From contig NZ_BANT01000001.1 in NCBI RefSeq assembly GCF_000333015.1, forward strand, positions 1 through 32,932: DNA of 32,932 nt, written 5' to 3'. The position numbers were made by a program, and so were the translations under genes. Source of the stretch: Gordonia hirsuta DSM 44140 = NBRC 16056. GTDB taxonomy: Bacteria > Actinomycetota > Actinomycetes > Mycobacteriales > Mycobacteriaceae. Under the pieces are notes generated by a model. It did not search any database. It had not been told where the DNA came from and saw only the letters and a list, made by a program, of their open reading frames with translations. Shown piece by piece: positions 1 to 8,042 of the stretch; position 1 is the stretch's first letter, and each line of letters opens with the position of its first letter.

Positions 1-1
1 C

Positions 2-388
2 GGGGCCCGGCGGGTGCGCGGGGCCGAGCTCGTGGCGCAGGTGACGGGCCGGCGCGCCGTGATCGATGCCGCCTCCCTGGTGATCACCGGGGAGGGTTCG
101 ATCGACGACCAGACCCCGCACGGCAAACTCGTCTCGGTGATCGCGGGGGAGGCGGCCGCGGCCGGGGTTCCGCTGCTGGTCCTCGCCGGCCAGTCCGCGC
201 TGTCGGCCGCCGAGGCCGCCGCGTTCGGGCAGGTCCATGCGCTACTGGACCGCGCCGGCTCACTCGAGGACGCGATGGACAACGCCGGACCGCTGCTGAC
301 CGAACTGGCCGCCGAACAAGCCGAGCGATGGACGCCCGCGCCATGGGTCGCAGAGCCGGCGGAACCGGTCGTCGAACACGATGATTAG
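2..388 (+). CDS. Glycerate kinase, C-terminal part (5' end outside window)
   Basis: This is the last ~128 codons of a gene that begins upstream of the window; the frame is open from base 2. The product resembles the C-terminal domain of the GlxK-type glycerate kinase family, which phosphorylates D-glycerate to a phosphoglycerate. The visible signature is the stretch LVITGEGSIDDQTPHGKLV (bases ~78-133), matching the family's conserved GEG-(S/R)-x-D-x-Q-T-x-x-GK segment, followed by an alternating Gly/Ala-rich helix region. The last ~20 residues are acidic and proline-rich and look like a species-specific tail. From memory, a glycerate kinase-like gene (Rv2205c) sits next to the erpA-like gene in M. 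tuberculosis, which supports the call. The N-terminal half cannot be assessed. Confidence 0.75.
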   Translation, partial: GARRVRGAELVAQVTGRRAVIDAASLVITGEGSIDDQTPHGKLVSVIAGEAAAAGVPLLVLAGQSALSAAEAAAFGQVHALLDRAGSLEDAMDNAGPLLTELAAEQAERWTPAPWVAEPAEPVVEHDD

Positions 389-530
389 CCGTCAGCGGAC
401 GGGGGCACTGGGGGAATACGCCGAACCGGAGTACCGTTGAATCCGAGCAGAGGGTCGTCGACCGTCCTTCTGCCCCAAAGAACATCCGGAACTCCACCGA
501 TTCCGGACCGTAGAACATGAGGGAGCACCC

Positions 531-881
531 ATGACCGTCCAGAACGAGACCGCCCAGTCTGGTGTGGTCCTCACCGATTCGGCAGCCTCCAAGGCCAAGG
601 CTCTCCTCGATCAGGAGGGACGCAACGACATGTCCCTGCGCATCGAGGTCCAGCCCGGCGGTTGCGCCGGACTGCGCTACCAGCTCTACTTCGACGACCG
701 CAGCCTCGACGGCGACATCGTCGACGACTTCTCCGGCGTGAAGCTGACTGTCGACCGGATGAGTGCCCCGTACATGAAGGGCGCCGTCATCGACTTCGTC
801 GACTCCATCGAGAAGCAGGGCTTCACCATCGACAACCCGAACGCCAGCGGTAGCTGCGCATGCGGTGACTCGTTCAACTAG
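531..881 (+). CDS. erpA: HesB/IscA-family iron-sulfur cluster insertion protein (ErpA-like)
   Basis: The 116-residue protein is a complete A-type Fe-S carrier, a cytosolic protein that accepts a cluster from the SUF machinery and passes it to apo-enzymes. All three expected cluster-ligand cysteines are present: Cys45 in GGCAGLRY and Cys109/Cys111 in the C-terminal SCACGDSF motif. Length is normal for the family. The ATG start is supported by GAGGGAG seven bases or so upstream. The 142-base gap before it holds no gene; a TAGAAC element just upstream could be a -10 box but is not strong. The gene is probably monocistronic, since a hairpin follows it at 902-937. A-type carriers fit the Fe-S-dependent respiratory genes downstream (Rieske protein), but that link is inference. 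Confidence 0.9.
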   Translation: MTVQNETAQSGVVLTDSAASKAKALLDQEGRNDMSLRIEVQPGGCAGLRYQLYFDDRSLDGDIVDDFSGVKLTVDRMSAPYMKGAVIDFVDSIEKQGFTIDNPNASGSCACGDSFN

Positions 882-901
882 GCACTCTCTGCGTGCTGAA
901 C

Positions 902-937
902 TCCGGCCGTCTTCCCGTTCGCGGGGAGGCGGCCGGA
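902..937 (+). terminator. Hairpin terminator after erpA
   Basis: TCCGGCCG (902-909) pairs perfectly with CGGCCGGA (930-937). The interior can pair further (TTCCC with GGGGA). No T-run follows, which is common for actinobacterial terminators. It lies 20 bases after the erpA stop. Confidence 0.55.
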
Positions 938-990
938 ACTCGTCGGGGCGTGATCGGCGGGGGCGATTGTCCCCGGACGGACCGGACCAT

Positions 991-996
991 TATCGT
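991..996 (+). promoter_or_regulatory. Likely -10 box of a leaderless adoK transcript
   Basis: TATCGT fits the TANNNT -10 consensus and ends seven bases before the ATG of adoK. The predicted transcription start is therefore the A of the start codon. No Shine-Dalgarno sequence is present. Six other genes in the window show the same layout. Confidence 0.5.
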
Positions 997-1000
997 TTGA

Positions 1001-1975
<975 letters not shown>

Positions 1976-1995
1976 CCGCTCACCTGCCTCTGGCC

Positions 1996-2030
1996 CGTCC
2001 CGGTCACCGACTCGGTCGGCGGCCGGGACG
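1996..2030. terminator. Hairpin between convergent adoK and asnB
   Basis: CGTCCCGG (1996-2003) pairs with CCGGGACG (2023-2030). The hairpin begins 20 bases after the adoK stop and lies beyond the asnB stop, so it may serve both convergent genes. No T-run is present. Confidence 0.5.
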
Positions 2031-2061
2031 GCGTCGTCGAGGACCGATGCGGATCGCCGAC

Positions 2062-2106
2062 GCCGGATCAGCGGCCGCCGGATCAGAGGCCGCCGGATCA
2101 GAGGCG
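2062..2106. repeat. Three tandem copies of a 15-bp unit at the 3' end of asnB
   Basis: The unit GCCGGATCAGAGGCC occurs at 2062-2076, 2077-2091 and 2092-2106; the first and third copies each differ at one position. Read on the minus strand, every unit carries an in-frame TGA, so asnB ends in three in-phase stop codons spaced 15 bases apart. The first stop encountered (2098-2100) lies inside the repeat. Confidence 0.85.
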
Positions 2107-4023
2107 GACGGGGTAGTCGCGCTGTTCGATCTGCGGATCGATGGAACCGTCAACGAAGATCCCGTACCAGATCATGAAGCACAGCACCGTCCAGATGCGG
2201 CGACTGTTGTCGACGGTGCCGGCCCGATGCTCGTCGAGCATCTGCAGTACGAACTGTTTGTCGAAGATGTGATCGGTGTCGGAGGCCACGATCGTCTCGC
2301 GCGCCCAGTCGTACATCTCCGGACCGGCCAGCCAGTGCCGCAGCGGGACGGGGAAGCCGAGCTTCTTGCGGTGCAGCACGTGCGGGGGCACGATCTGATC
2401 CAGGGCTTTACGCAGCGCGTACTTGGTGGTTCCGTGACTGATCTTCTGATCGAACGGCAGGCCCTCGGCGACGGCGAAGACCTCCTTGTCCAGGAACGGC
2501 ACCCGAAGTTCCAGCGAGTTGGCCATGGTGATCTTGTCGGCCTTGACCAGGATGTCGCCGCGCAGCCAGGTGAACAGGTCCAGGTGCTGCATCCGGGCGA
2601 CCGGATCCATCTCGCGGCTTTGCGCATAGATCGGGGCGGTCACGTCGGTGTGGGTCCACGCGGGGTTGTAGTTGCGCAGGACCCGGCGCAGACGGTCGTC
2701 GTCGAAGCTGCGGGCATTGCCGTAGTAGCGCTCTTCCAGCGTGAGCGAGCCGCGGTGCAGCAGACTCTTGCCACGCGTGCCTTCGGGGATCCTGTCGCTG
2801 AGCCGGCCCGCCGCCCGGCGCAGGCCGGGGCTCAGCCGATCGAAGCCCTTGAGGCTCAGCGGCTCCTTGTAGATGGTGTATCCGCCGAACAGTTCGTCGG
2901 CGCCCTCCCCGGAGAGGACCACCTTGACGTGCTTGCGCGCTTCGGCGGCCACGAAGTACAGCGGCACCAGCGCCGGATCGGCGACCGGATCGTCGAGGTA
3001 CCAGATGATCTTCGGGATGGCCTCGATGTACTCCTGCGGGCTGACCACCTTGACGATGTGCCGGGCACCGATCGCCTCGGCCGATTCGGCGGCCACGTCG
3101 ACTTCGGAGTAGCCGTCGCGTTCGAAGCCGGTGGTGAAGGTGATCAGATCAGGGTTGTGCTGGATCGCCAGCGCCGCGATCGCCGTCGAATCGATGCCGC
3201 CGGACAGGAACGAACCGACGGTCACATCGGCGCGCATGTGTTTGGCCACAGAATCGCGCAGCGCCTGCGCGATCTCGTCGTACCGGGCCTGTTCGCTGCC
3301 GCGGGCGAAGGGCCGGACGGTGAACCGCGGATTGAAGTAGCGGGTGACCTCCGGTGCCTGGCCGGGCCGCACGGTGGCGTAGGTGCCCGATTCGAGGCGG
3401 CGGATGTCGGCGTGCAGCGATTCGGGCTCGGGCACGTACTGCAGCACGGTGTAATGCTCGATGGCGCGCGGATCGAGGCCATCGCTGAGCTGCAGGGTGC
3501 CCAGCATCTCCAGCACGCTCTTCTTCTCGCTGCCGAAGCCGGTGCCGCCGGGGCCGGTCGCCAGGTAGAGCGGCTTGATGCCGAACGGATCACGGGCCAG
3601 GAACAGAGTCTTCTCGACGGTGTCCCAGACGGCGAAGGCGAACATGCCGCGCAAGCGGGTCACCACCTGCGGACCCCAGTGGTGGAAACCGACCACGATC
3701 GGTTCCCCGTCGCCGCCCGTCTGGAAGACCGCGCCGAACTCGCGCTGCAACTGTTCGCGCAGTTCGATGTAGTTGTAGATCTCCCCGTTGAACGCCAGCA
3801 CATAGCGGTCGGGCTGATCCGGGGGACCCCACAGCAGCGGCTGCGGGGAGTGGTCGATGTCGATGATCGACAGGCGGTTGAAGCCGAGGACCAGATCGTC
3901 GTCGTTCCACGTCAGCGCATCGTCGGGTCCGCGATGGCGCATGCAGTGCGAGGCCTGCCCGGCGAGTTCGACCAGGGTGGCGGCCGAGGCGTCGCCGGTG
4001 AGCATTCCGAGTAGACCGCACAC
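2098..4023 (-). CDS. asnB: Glutamine-hydrolysing asparagine synthetase
   Basis: The 641-residue cytosolic enzyme converts aspartate, glutamine and ATP to asparagine. I place the start at the GTG at 4023, because it puts the catalytic cysteine at residue 2 (MCGLLGML), as required after removal of the initiator Met. An AAGGGGA Shine-Dalgarno lies about eight bases upstream; an open frame extends farther upstream to 4260 but would bury this cysteine. The N-terminal class II glutaminase domain shows NGEIYNY and GDGEP. The C-terminal synthetase domain has the pyrophosphate loop LSGGIDSTA near residue 273 and the later GEGADELFGGY segment. Length fits M. tuberculosis AsnB (Rv2201). The 299-base gap to ctaC holds promoters for both divergent genes but no further gene. 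Confidence 0.93.
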   Translation of the reverse strand: MCGLLGMLTGDASAATLVELAGQASHCMRHRGPDDALTWNDDDLVLGFNRLSIIDIDHSPQPLLWGPPDQPDRYVLAFNGEIYNYIELREQLQREFGAVFQTGGDGEPIVVGFHHWGPQVVTRLRGMFAFAVWDTVEKTLFLARDPFGIKPLYLATGPGGTGFGSEKKSVLEMLGTLQLSDGLDPRAIEHYTVLQYVPEPESLHADIRRLESGTYATVRPGQAPEVTRYFNPRFTVRPFARGSEQARYDEIAQALRDSVAKHMRADVTVGSFLSGGIDSTAIAALAIQHNPDLITFTTGFERDGYSEVDVAAESAEAIGARHIVKVVSPQEYIEAIPKIIWYLDDPVADPALVPLYFVAAEARKHVKVVLSGEGADELFGGYTIYKEPLSLKGFDRLSPGLRRAAGRLSDRIPEGTRGKSLLHRGSLTLEERYYGNARSFDDDRLRRVLRNYNPAWTHTDVTAPIYAQSREMDPVARMQHLDLFTWLRGDILVKADKITMANSLELRVPFLDKEVFAVAEGLPFDQKISHGTTKYALRKALDQIVPPHVLHRKKLGFPVPLRHWLAGPEMYDWARETIVASDTDHIFDKQFVLQMLDEHRAGTVDNSRRIWTVLCFMIWYGIFVDGSIDPQIEQRDYPVRL

Positions 4024-4226
4024 GTCGTCGTCCCCTTCGGTTGGAAGATCGCAAGTATTCCGGCCGCCCACCTCGGGCAGGACCGCCCGTCCACTATGCC
4101 GCAGAGCCGGCAGTCGCGGCGAACCCGGTGTCGGGAACCACGCCGGGTCGCGGCGCCTTTTCCCAGTTCGCGAACCGGTGGCGGCGTGTCGGACAGACCC
4201 CGACGCGACCGGATCCCGCGGTTGGT

Positions 4227-4244
4227 CTACGCTGCGTAGTACTA
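4227..4244. promoter_or_regulatory. Overlapping palindromes upstream of ctaC (candidate operator)
   Basis: CTACGCTGCGTAG (4227-4239) is a perfect palindrome around a central T. It overlaps a second perfect palindrome, TAGTACTA (4237-4244). They lie about 80-95 bases upstream of the ctaC start. A GACAAT element (4250-4255) that could be a -10 box follows directly. A repressor or activator site is an inference; no regulator is identified. Confidence 0.4.
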
Positions 4245-4322
4245 GGTGCGACAATGTCATCAGCGGGTACAGCCGCCTGAGGGCACTACTCGTGCGAAAC
4301 AGCTCCCTGTCAGCAGGAAGGC

Positions 4323-5492
4323 GTGAAATTGACTCACGGTGGACATTCGTCGGCCCGGCGCAGCCGTAGTGCGTCGCGCACGGTGAAGCGAGGATCGGCG
4401 CTGGGCGTCCTCGCCCTGACCGCGTTGTTGGTGACCGGGTGCAGCCCGGAAGAGGCCGTGCGCTTCGGCTGGCCTGCCGGTATCACTCCGGAAAGCCAGT
4501 CCATGCTCCACCTGTGGCAGTGGGCGTGTATCGCCGCGCTGGCCATGGGCACGTTGGTGTGGGGTCTGATCTTCTGGACGATCACCTTCCATCGCCGGAA
4601 GAACAACAAGGCCGGTATGGACGGTGTGGATCCGCAGGAGGAGTTCCCGCGGCAGACCGGCTACAACGTGCCGCTGGAACTGGCCTATACCGCCGTTCCG
4701 TTCGTCTTGATCGCAGTGCTCTTCTACTTCACCGTGATGGTTCAGACCACCGTGGAGAAGAAGGAGAACCCGGCGGTCATCGTCGACGTGACTGCCTTCC
4801 AGTGGAACTGGAAGTTCGGCTACAACAAGGTCGAGACCAAGAGCGGTGAGACTCTCATCGCGCAGAAGGACTCGACCAAGGCCAGCCCGTTCGAGCTGCA
4901 GAACCAGGTGACCACCTACATGCACGAGGGTGATCCCACGCCGCTGCCCGGTCCGGCCGGCGGTCGTGACCAGGACATCCGTGACTACCTGACCTTTGAC
5001 GAGGTCGAGGTGATCGGTACCTCCAGCGAGATCCCGATCCTGCTGCTGCCGACCGGCACCCGCGTCGAGTTCAACCTCGCCTCGGCCGACGTCGCACACT
5101 CGTTCTGGGTTCCGGAGTTTCTGTACAAGAAGGACGTCTTCCCGTTCCCGAAGCAGAACCACCAGGATCCGATCTTCCAGATCACCGAGATCAGTGAGCC
5201 CGGCGCCTATGTCGGTCGCTGCGCCGAGATGTGCGGTACCTACCACGCGATGATGAACTTCGAGGTTCGCGCGGTGGAGCCGGAGGTCTTCAACAGCTAC
5301 ATCGCATGGCGCAAGGCCAACCCGGAGGCCACCAACGCCGAGGCACTCGCCGCGGTGTGCCAGGAGCCGCAGTCGGTCGTGACCGCACCGTTCAACTCGC
5401 GTCGCGTCTCGACCACCGATGTCCCGGCCTCGCTGGGCGACGCCAAGAACACCTCAATCAAGGGCTGCACGCCCGCGAAGCTGCCGGAGTGA
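4323..5492 (+). CDS. ctaC: Cytochrome c oxidase subunit II (lipoprotein)
   Basis: Subunit II of the aa3-type oxidase accepts electrons from the bc1-associated cytochrome c through its CuA centre. The 389-residue product has a basic N-terminus and a lipobox LVTGC with lipidated Cys40, two transmembrane helices (~62-85 and ~118-140), the aromatic patch FQWNWKFGY (159-167), and an extracytoplasmic cupredoxin domain. All CuA ligands are present: His259 in DVAHSFW, then C-x3-C-x3-H-x2-M as Cys300, Glu302, Cys304, His308, Met311. The loop at ~171-225 is characteristic of actinobacterial forms. The GTG at 4323 has AGGAAGG very close upstream; a GTG at 4383 is an alternative start that still precedes the signal peptide core. 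ctaF follows after seven bases. Subunit I (ctaD) is not in the window. Confidence 0.95.
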   Translation: MKLTHGGHSSARRSRSASRTVKRGSALGVLALTALLVTGCSPEEAVRFGWPAGITPESQSMLHLWQWACIAALAMGTLVWGLIFWTITFHRRKNNKAGMDGVDPQEEFPRQTGYNVPLELAYTAVPFVLIAVLFYFTVMVQTTVEKKENPAVIVDVTAFQWNWKFGYNKVETKSGETLIAQKDSTKASPFELQNQVTTYMHEGDPTPLPGPAGGRDQDIRDYLTFDEVEVIGTSSEIPILLLPTGTRVEFNLASADVAHSFWVPEFLYKKDVFPFPKQNHQDPIFQITEISEPGAYVGRCAEMCGTYHAMMNFEVRAVEPEVFNSYIAWRKANPEATNAEALAAVCQEPQSVVTAPFNSRRVSTTDVPASLGDAKNTSIKGCTPAKLPE

Positions 5493-5499
5493 ATCTGAC

Positions 5500-5916
5500 A
5501 TGAAGATCGAAGCACGCATTTTTGAGGCCATCGCCGTCTTCTTCATCGTGGTCGGCACGGTGTACGCGGTTGCGACCACGTACTACCGGACCGGTCCGGA
5601 GTGGGCCGGCATCGCCTGCCTGTACTTCTCGGCGGTGCTCGCGCTGCTGGCGGGGTCGTACTTCCGGTTCGTGTCCCGACGCGTCGAGATCCGTCCCGAG
5701 GACTACGACGACGCCGAGATCGAGGACGGTGCCGGCGAGCTGGGCTTCTTCAGCCCGCACAGCTACTGGCCGATCATGATCGCCGCGGCCGCCGCTCTGT
5801 TCGCGATCGGCTTCGCCACCAGTAACTTCTGGTTCGCGATCGGTGCCGTGTTCGCAATCATCGCCGCGGTCTCCGGACTGGTGATGGAGTACTACGTGGG
5901 TCCGGAGAAGCACTGA
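5500..5916 (+). CDS. ctaF: Cytochrome c oxidase polypeptide IV (actinobacterial CtaF)
   Basis: This 138-residue membrane protein is the small actinobacterial subunit IV of the aa3 oxidase within the bc1-aa3 supercomplex. It starts MKIEARIFEAIAVFF and has four hydrophobic segments (~7-28, ~36-52, ~89-107, ~109-128) with a short acidic cytoplasmic loop (EDYDDAEIEDGAGELGFF) between helices 2 and 3, as in M. tuberculosis CtaF (Rv2199c, ~139 aa). I use the ATG at 5500 rather than an upstream in-frame ATG at 5419, which lies inside ctaC. The Shine-Dalgarno GGAGTGAA overlaps the ctaC stop region, so the two genes are translationally linked. A strong terminator follows. Confidence 0.93.
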   Translation: MKIEARIFEAIAVFFIVVGTVYAVATTYYRTGPEWAGIACLYFSAVLALLAGSYFRFVSRRVEIRPEDYDDAEIEDGAGELGFFSPHSYWPIMIAAAAALFAIGFATSNFWFAIGAVFAIIAAVSGLVMEYYVGPEKH

Positions 5917-5933
5917 CCTGCTCTTACCGCTCA

Positions 5934-5976
5934 CAGACCAGCCGCCCCCGGTATCCGGGTGCGGCTGGTCTGTTTT
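5934..5976 (+). terminator. Rho-independent terminator of ctaC-ctaF
   Basis: The 12-base arm CAGACCAGCCGC (5934-5945) pairs perfectly with GCGGCTGGTCTG (5961-5972). An inner CCCGG-TAT-CCGGG extends the stem. A TTTT run follows at 5973-5976. This is the most canonical terminator in the window. Confidence 0.9.
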
Positions 5977-6374
5977 GGTGGTCTGAGGCTAAACCGGACG
6001 CTGGGTGGGGCCGTCGAGCACCGGCGGTGCTGCGATGTGGGGTCTAGCGACGCGGCGCGGTCCTGGGATGAGTGGGACAGCTGGCCGGATGGGCTGCACT
6101 CGTCGTACACGCCGGTCTCACTCAGCCTCTTTGCTCCCACCCTGCCTCGTCGAACCCGGCCGAATCGGGCCGATTCCTGGAGCGGCCGGCGACGGATACC
6201 CGATGGACGTTCAGCTGCGGACCACGGCGATCGAATAGCAAGGCGGGGCGAACACGCAGGCTGTGGACGGAATGTGTCCTGCCGAGTCCTCGGCGGAGGT
6301 GGGCGGTGGCTTCCGGCGGCCGGCCTCTGGATCTTCGAGTGTCGGCGGCGCTCGAACGTTGGGCAGGTACCCAA
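5977..6374. other. Non-coding or decayed stretch left of the istB remnant
   Basis: I see no supportable gene here. Open frames exist on both strands because the DNA is GC-rich, but none has a recognisable domain, a credible start or amino-acid composition like its neighbours. The rightmost frame runs directly into the istB fragment, so part of this may be decayed transposon or flanking sequence. No terminal inverted repeat is evident. Confidence 0.5.
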
Positions 6375-6890
6375 CTACGCATCCGGGCCGCCGGATGCCC
6401 GGCAAGGAAAACGATCGAGCAGTTCGACTGGGACGCCCAACCCGCGGTCCGTAAGCAGACCGCAGCTCTCGCATCAGGGGGCCTCGCCGAAGCACGCAAC
6501 GTGGTGCTGCCCGGACCGCCCGGCACCGGGACGACGCATCTGGCCACCGAGCTGGGGATCACCGCGGCCAACCACGGCCACCGACTCCCGTTCGCCACCG
6601 CGACCGAATGGATCACCCGGCTCACCGACGCCCACTGCGACGGACCGCTACCGCAAGAACACACCCGACTGCGCCGCTACGGGCTGATCATCGTCGACGA
6701 GGTCGGCGACCTGCCCTTCGAGCAGGACGCCGCGAACCTCTTGTTCCAACTCGTCTCATCGCGCTACGAGCACGCCTCACTGGTCCTCACCTCCAACCTG
6801 CCGTTCAGCGGCTGGGGCGGCATCTTCGGTGACCAGGCCGTCGCCGCCGTGAGGATAGACCGCGTCGTCCAGCACACCGACGTCTTCACT
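6375..6890 (+). pseudogene. istB: IS21-family helper ATPase IstB, broken remnant
   Basis: About 172 codons match the central and later parts of IstB, the AAA+ ATPase that regulates the IS21 transposase. The order is RIRAAGCPARKTIEQFDWD, a P-loop GPPGTGTTHLATELGI, FATATEWITRL, the Walker B IIVDEVGDLPFE and the sensor segment SSRYEHASLVLTSNLPF, then RIDRVVQHTDVF. Three defects show it is dead. The N-terminal ~60-70 residues are missing. The Walker A lysine is threonine (ACG at 6531-6533). The match stops near 6890, where the sequence switches to the opposite-strand end of istA. In intact IS21 elements istB follows istA on the same strand; here it is inverted relative to istA. The ATG at 6072 is not a real start. 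Confidence 0.82.
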
Positions 6891-7652
6891 CCTCACGCAG
6901 CACCTTGGCTGCAGTGACATGCGCCGGGCTGGCGATCGTCATGCCGCGTGCCCACACCCGGTCGTGGGCGTCGACAAGACGCCCTTCGTGACGAACCTCG
7001 ACCCGCCCCAAGTCGGCGGTGACGGCGACGAAACGACCGATCACCGCCGCGTCCACGGAGTAGACATTGCTGTCGACGCGCACGCAGTAGTCCCGTCCCA
7101 ACCGGACCCGGTTGACCCAACCCACTGCCGGTGCCACGGACGGCAGCGTCAGCATCGCCGCCTTGTTGACATCGATCAGGTCGATCGGTTGGGACTTGAT
7201 CGTCCCACCACCCGAGCGTTGGCGGTCGTCAGCCATTCGGTGAACCGGGCGTTGAAGTCAGTCGGCGAGGAGAAGTCACGCCCGGGCATGAACGAGGTTT
7301 CGAAGAACCCGTTGCGGCGCTCGACCACGCCATTGGACTCGGGGTCGTAAGGTTCGAGCCCGAGCAGGGTGGTGGCCAGCGTGCCGGGGAACGCACCCAC
7401 ACCTTCGGCATGGCCTCCCACGGCCGATACCGGACTCGTTGTCCTTATCAGCCGGCGCGGCACCGCGCCGAGCACCTGCAGCAGCACCCCCATGCCCAGC
7501 GGCAAATCGGCGGTATGGCAGGTCGGGATCATCCGCCCGACCACGACGCGCGAGTGTGCCGTGGTGATCACCATGAGCGGCGACAGCGACCGCGAGCTGT
7601 CCTTGAGCACGATCTTCTTCGCCGGGGAACACAGGTCGCACTGCGCTGCTCA
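6886..7652 (-). pseudogene. istA: IS21-family transposase IstA, C-terminal remnant with frameshifts
   Basis: Read on the minus strand, the sequence carries the DDE integrase core and C-terminal part of IstA in pieces. After a TGA near 7652 comes QCDLCSPAKKIV, then MVITTAHSRVVVGRMIP, LGAVPRRLI and the strongly diagnostic LEPYDPESNGVVERRNGFFE and TSFMPGRDFSSPTDFN. At about 7205-7215 the frame must shift by one base to continue as TIKSQPIDLIDVNKAAML and VGWVNRVRLGRDYCVRVDSN, ending in AAKVLREE. A second pair of compensating shifts (~7400-7450) puts the expected DNESGIGRG segment out of frame. The N-terminal HTH half is absent. The element cannot encode an active transposase. Confidence 0.82.
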
Positions 7653-7988
7653 GGAAGCGCACGGGCAGCGAAGCCCCCGTGGCCAGCGGCAGGCAGGTCT
7701 GTGGAATCTGTGAACACCATGGAGCCCACGGCAGTGTCGGGCGCCCCGAGGCACGGTCGTGCCGCCTGGCTGGCTCCCCAACGCGTCTCGCGTGGGAATG
7801 GGCGAGTCCTGTGGCCAGCGCGCGGTCCGCAGGCTCGGAGGAGCCTGCAGTGGGGGAGGGGAGTGCCGCCGCCGGGGCCGCGGACAGCCCCGCGGATAAC
7901 CGGCCGGGCGAGAGATCGATGGTCACCGACCGCCGGTCACCCGGCGCAAAGTCTTGTCCGGCACAGAATCGAACAAGGAGAGAGAACG
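7653..7988. other. Stretch without a recognisable gene between the istA remnant and the qcrB terminator
   Basis: No open frame here has recognisable content. It contains a small perfect hairpin, GCAGGCTC (7829-7836) with GAGCCTGC (7841-7848), and GC-rich runs near 7870-7900. It may be decayed IS sequence or old intergenic DNA. From memory, M. tuberculosis has mmpS3 and a membrane-protein gene (Rv2197c) between qcrB and ctaF; I see no trace of either. Confidence 0.45.
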
Positions 7989-8025
7989 ACGAAGGCCGCC
8001 CCACACAATGCGGGACGGCCTTCGT
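7989..8025 (-). terminator. Terminator of the ctaE-qcrCAB operon
   Basis: ACGAAGGCCG (7989-7998) pairs perfectly with CGGCCTTCGT (8016-8025), and CCC/GGG can extend the stem. It starts 17 bases after the qcrB stop on the minus strand and is followed by a pyrimidine-rich CGTTCTCTCTCC. Confidence 0.75.
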
Positions 8026-8042
8026 GGTCGTACTTCTGCGAA

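Larger units (their letters stand above)
6375..7652. mobile_element. Rearranged IS21-family element remnant
   Basis: The two fragments above form a dead, internally rearranged IS21-like element between ctaF and qcrB. The 3' parts of istB (plus) and istA (minus) abut tail to tail around 6886-6890, which requires an inversion, or two independent insertions of opposite orientation with deletion. Neither terminal inverted repeats nor a target-site duplication could be found by eye, so the true ends are unknown. Confidence 0.7.

Noticed and set aside
4260..5246. Minus-strand open frame opposite ctaC
   Set aside because: Antisense of the clearly identified ctaC; no start signal and no domain.
6072..6374. 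N-terminal extension of the istB frame from an ATG at 6072
   Set aside because: The residues before 6375 do not resemble IstB and have atypical composition, so this is not the true N-terminus.
7653..8004. Upstream continuation of istA on the minus strand to 8004
   Set aside because: A stop codon lies near 7652 and the upstream residues show no resemblance to IstA.
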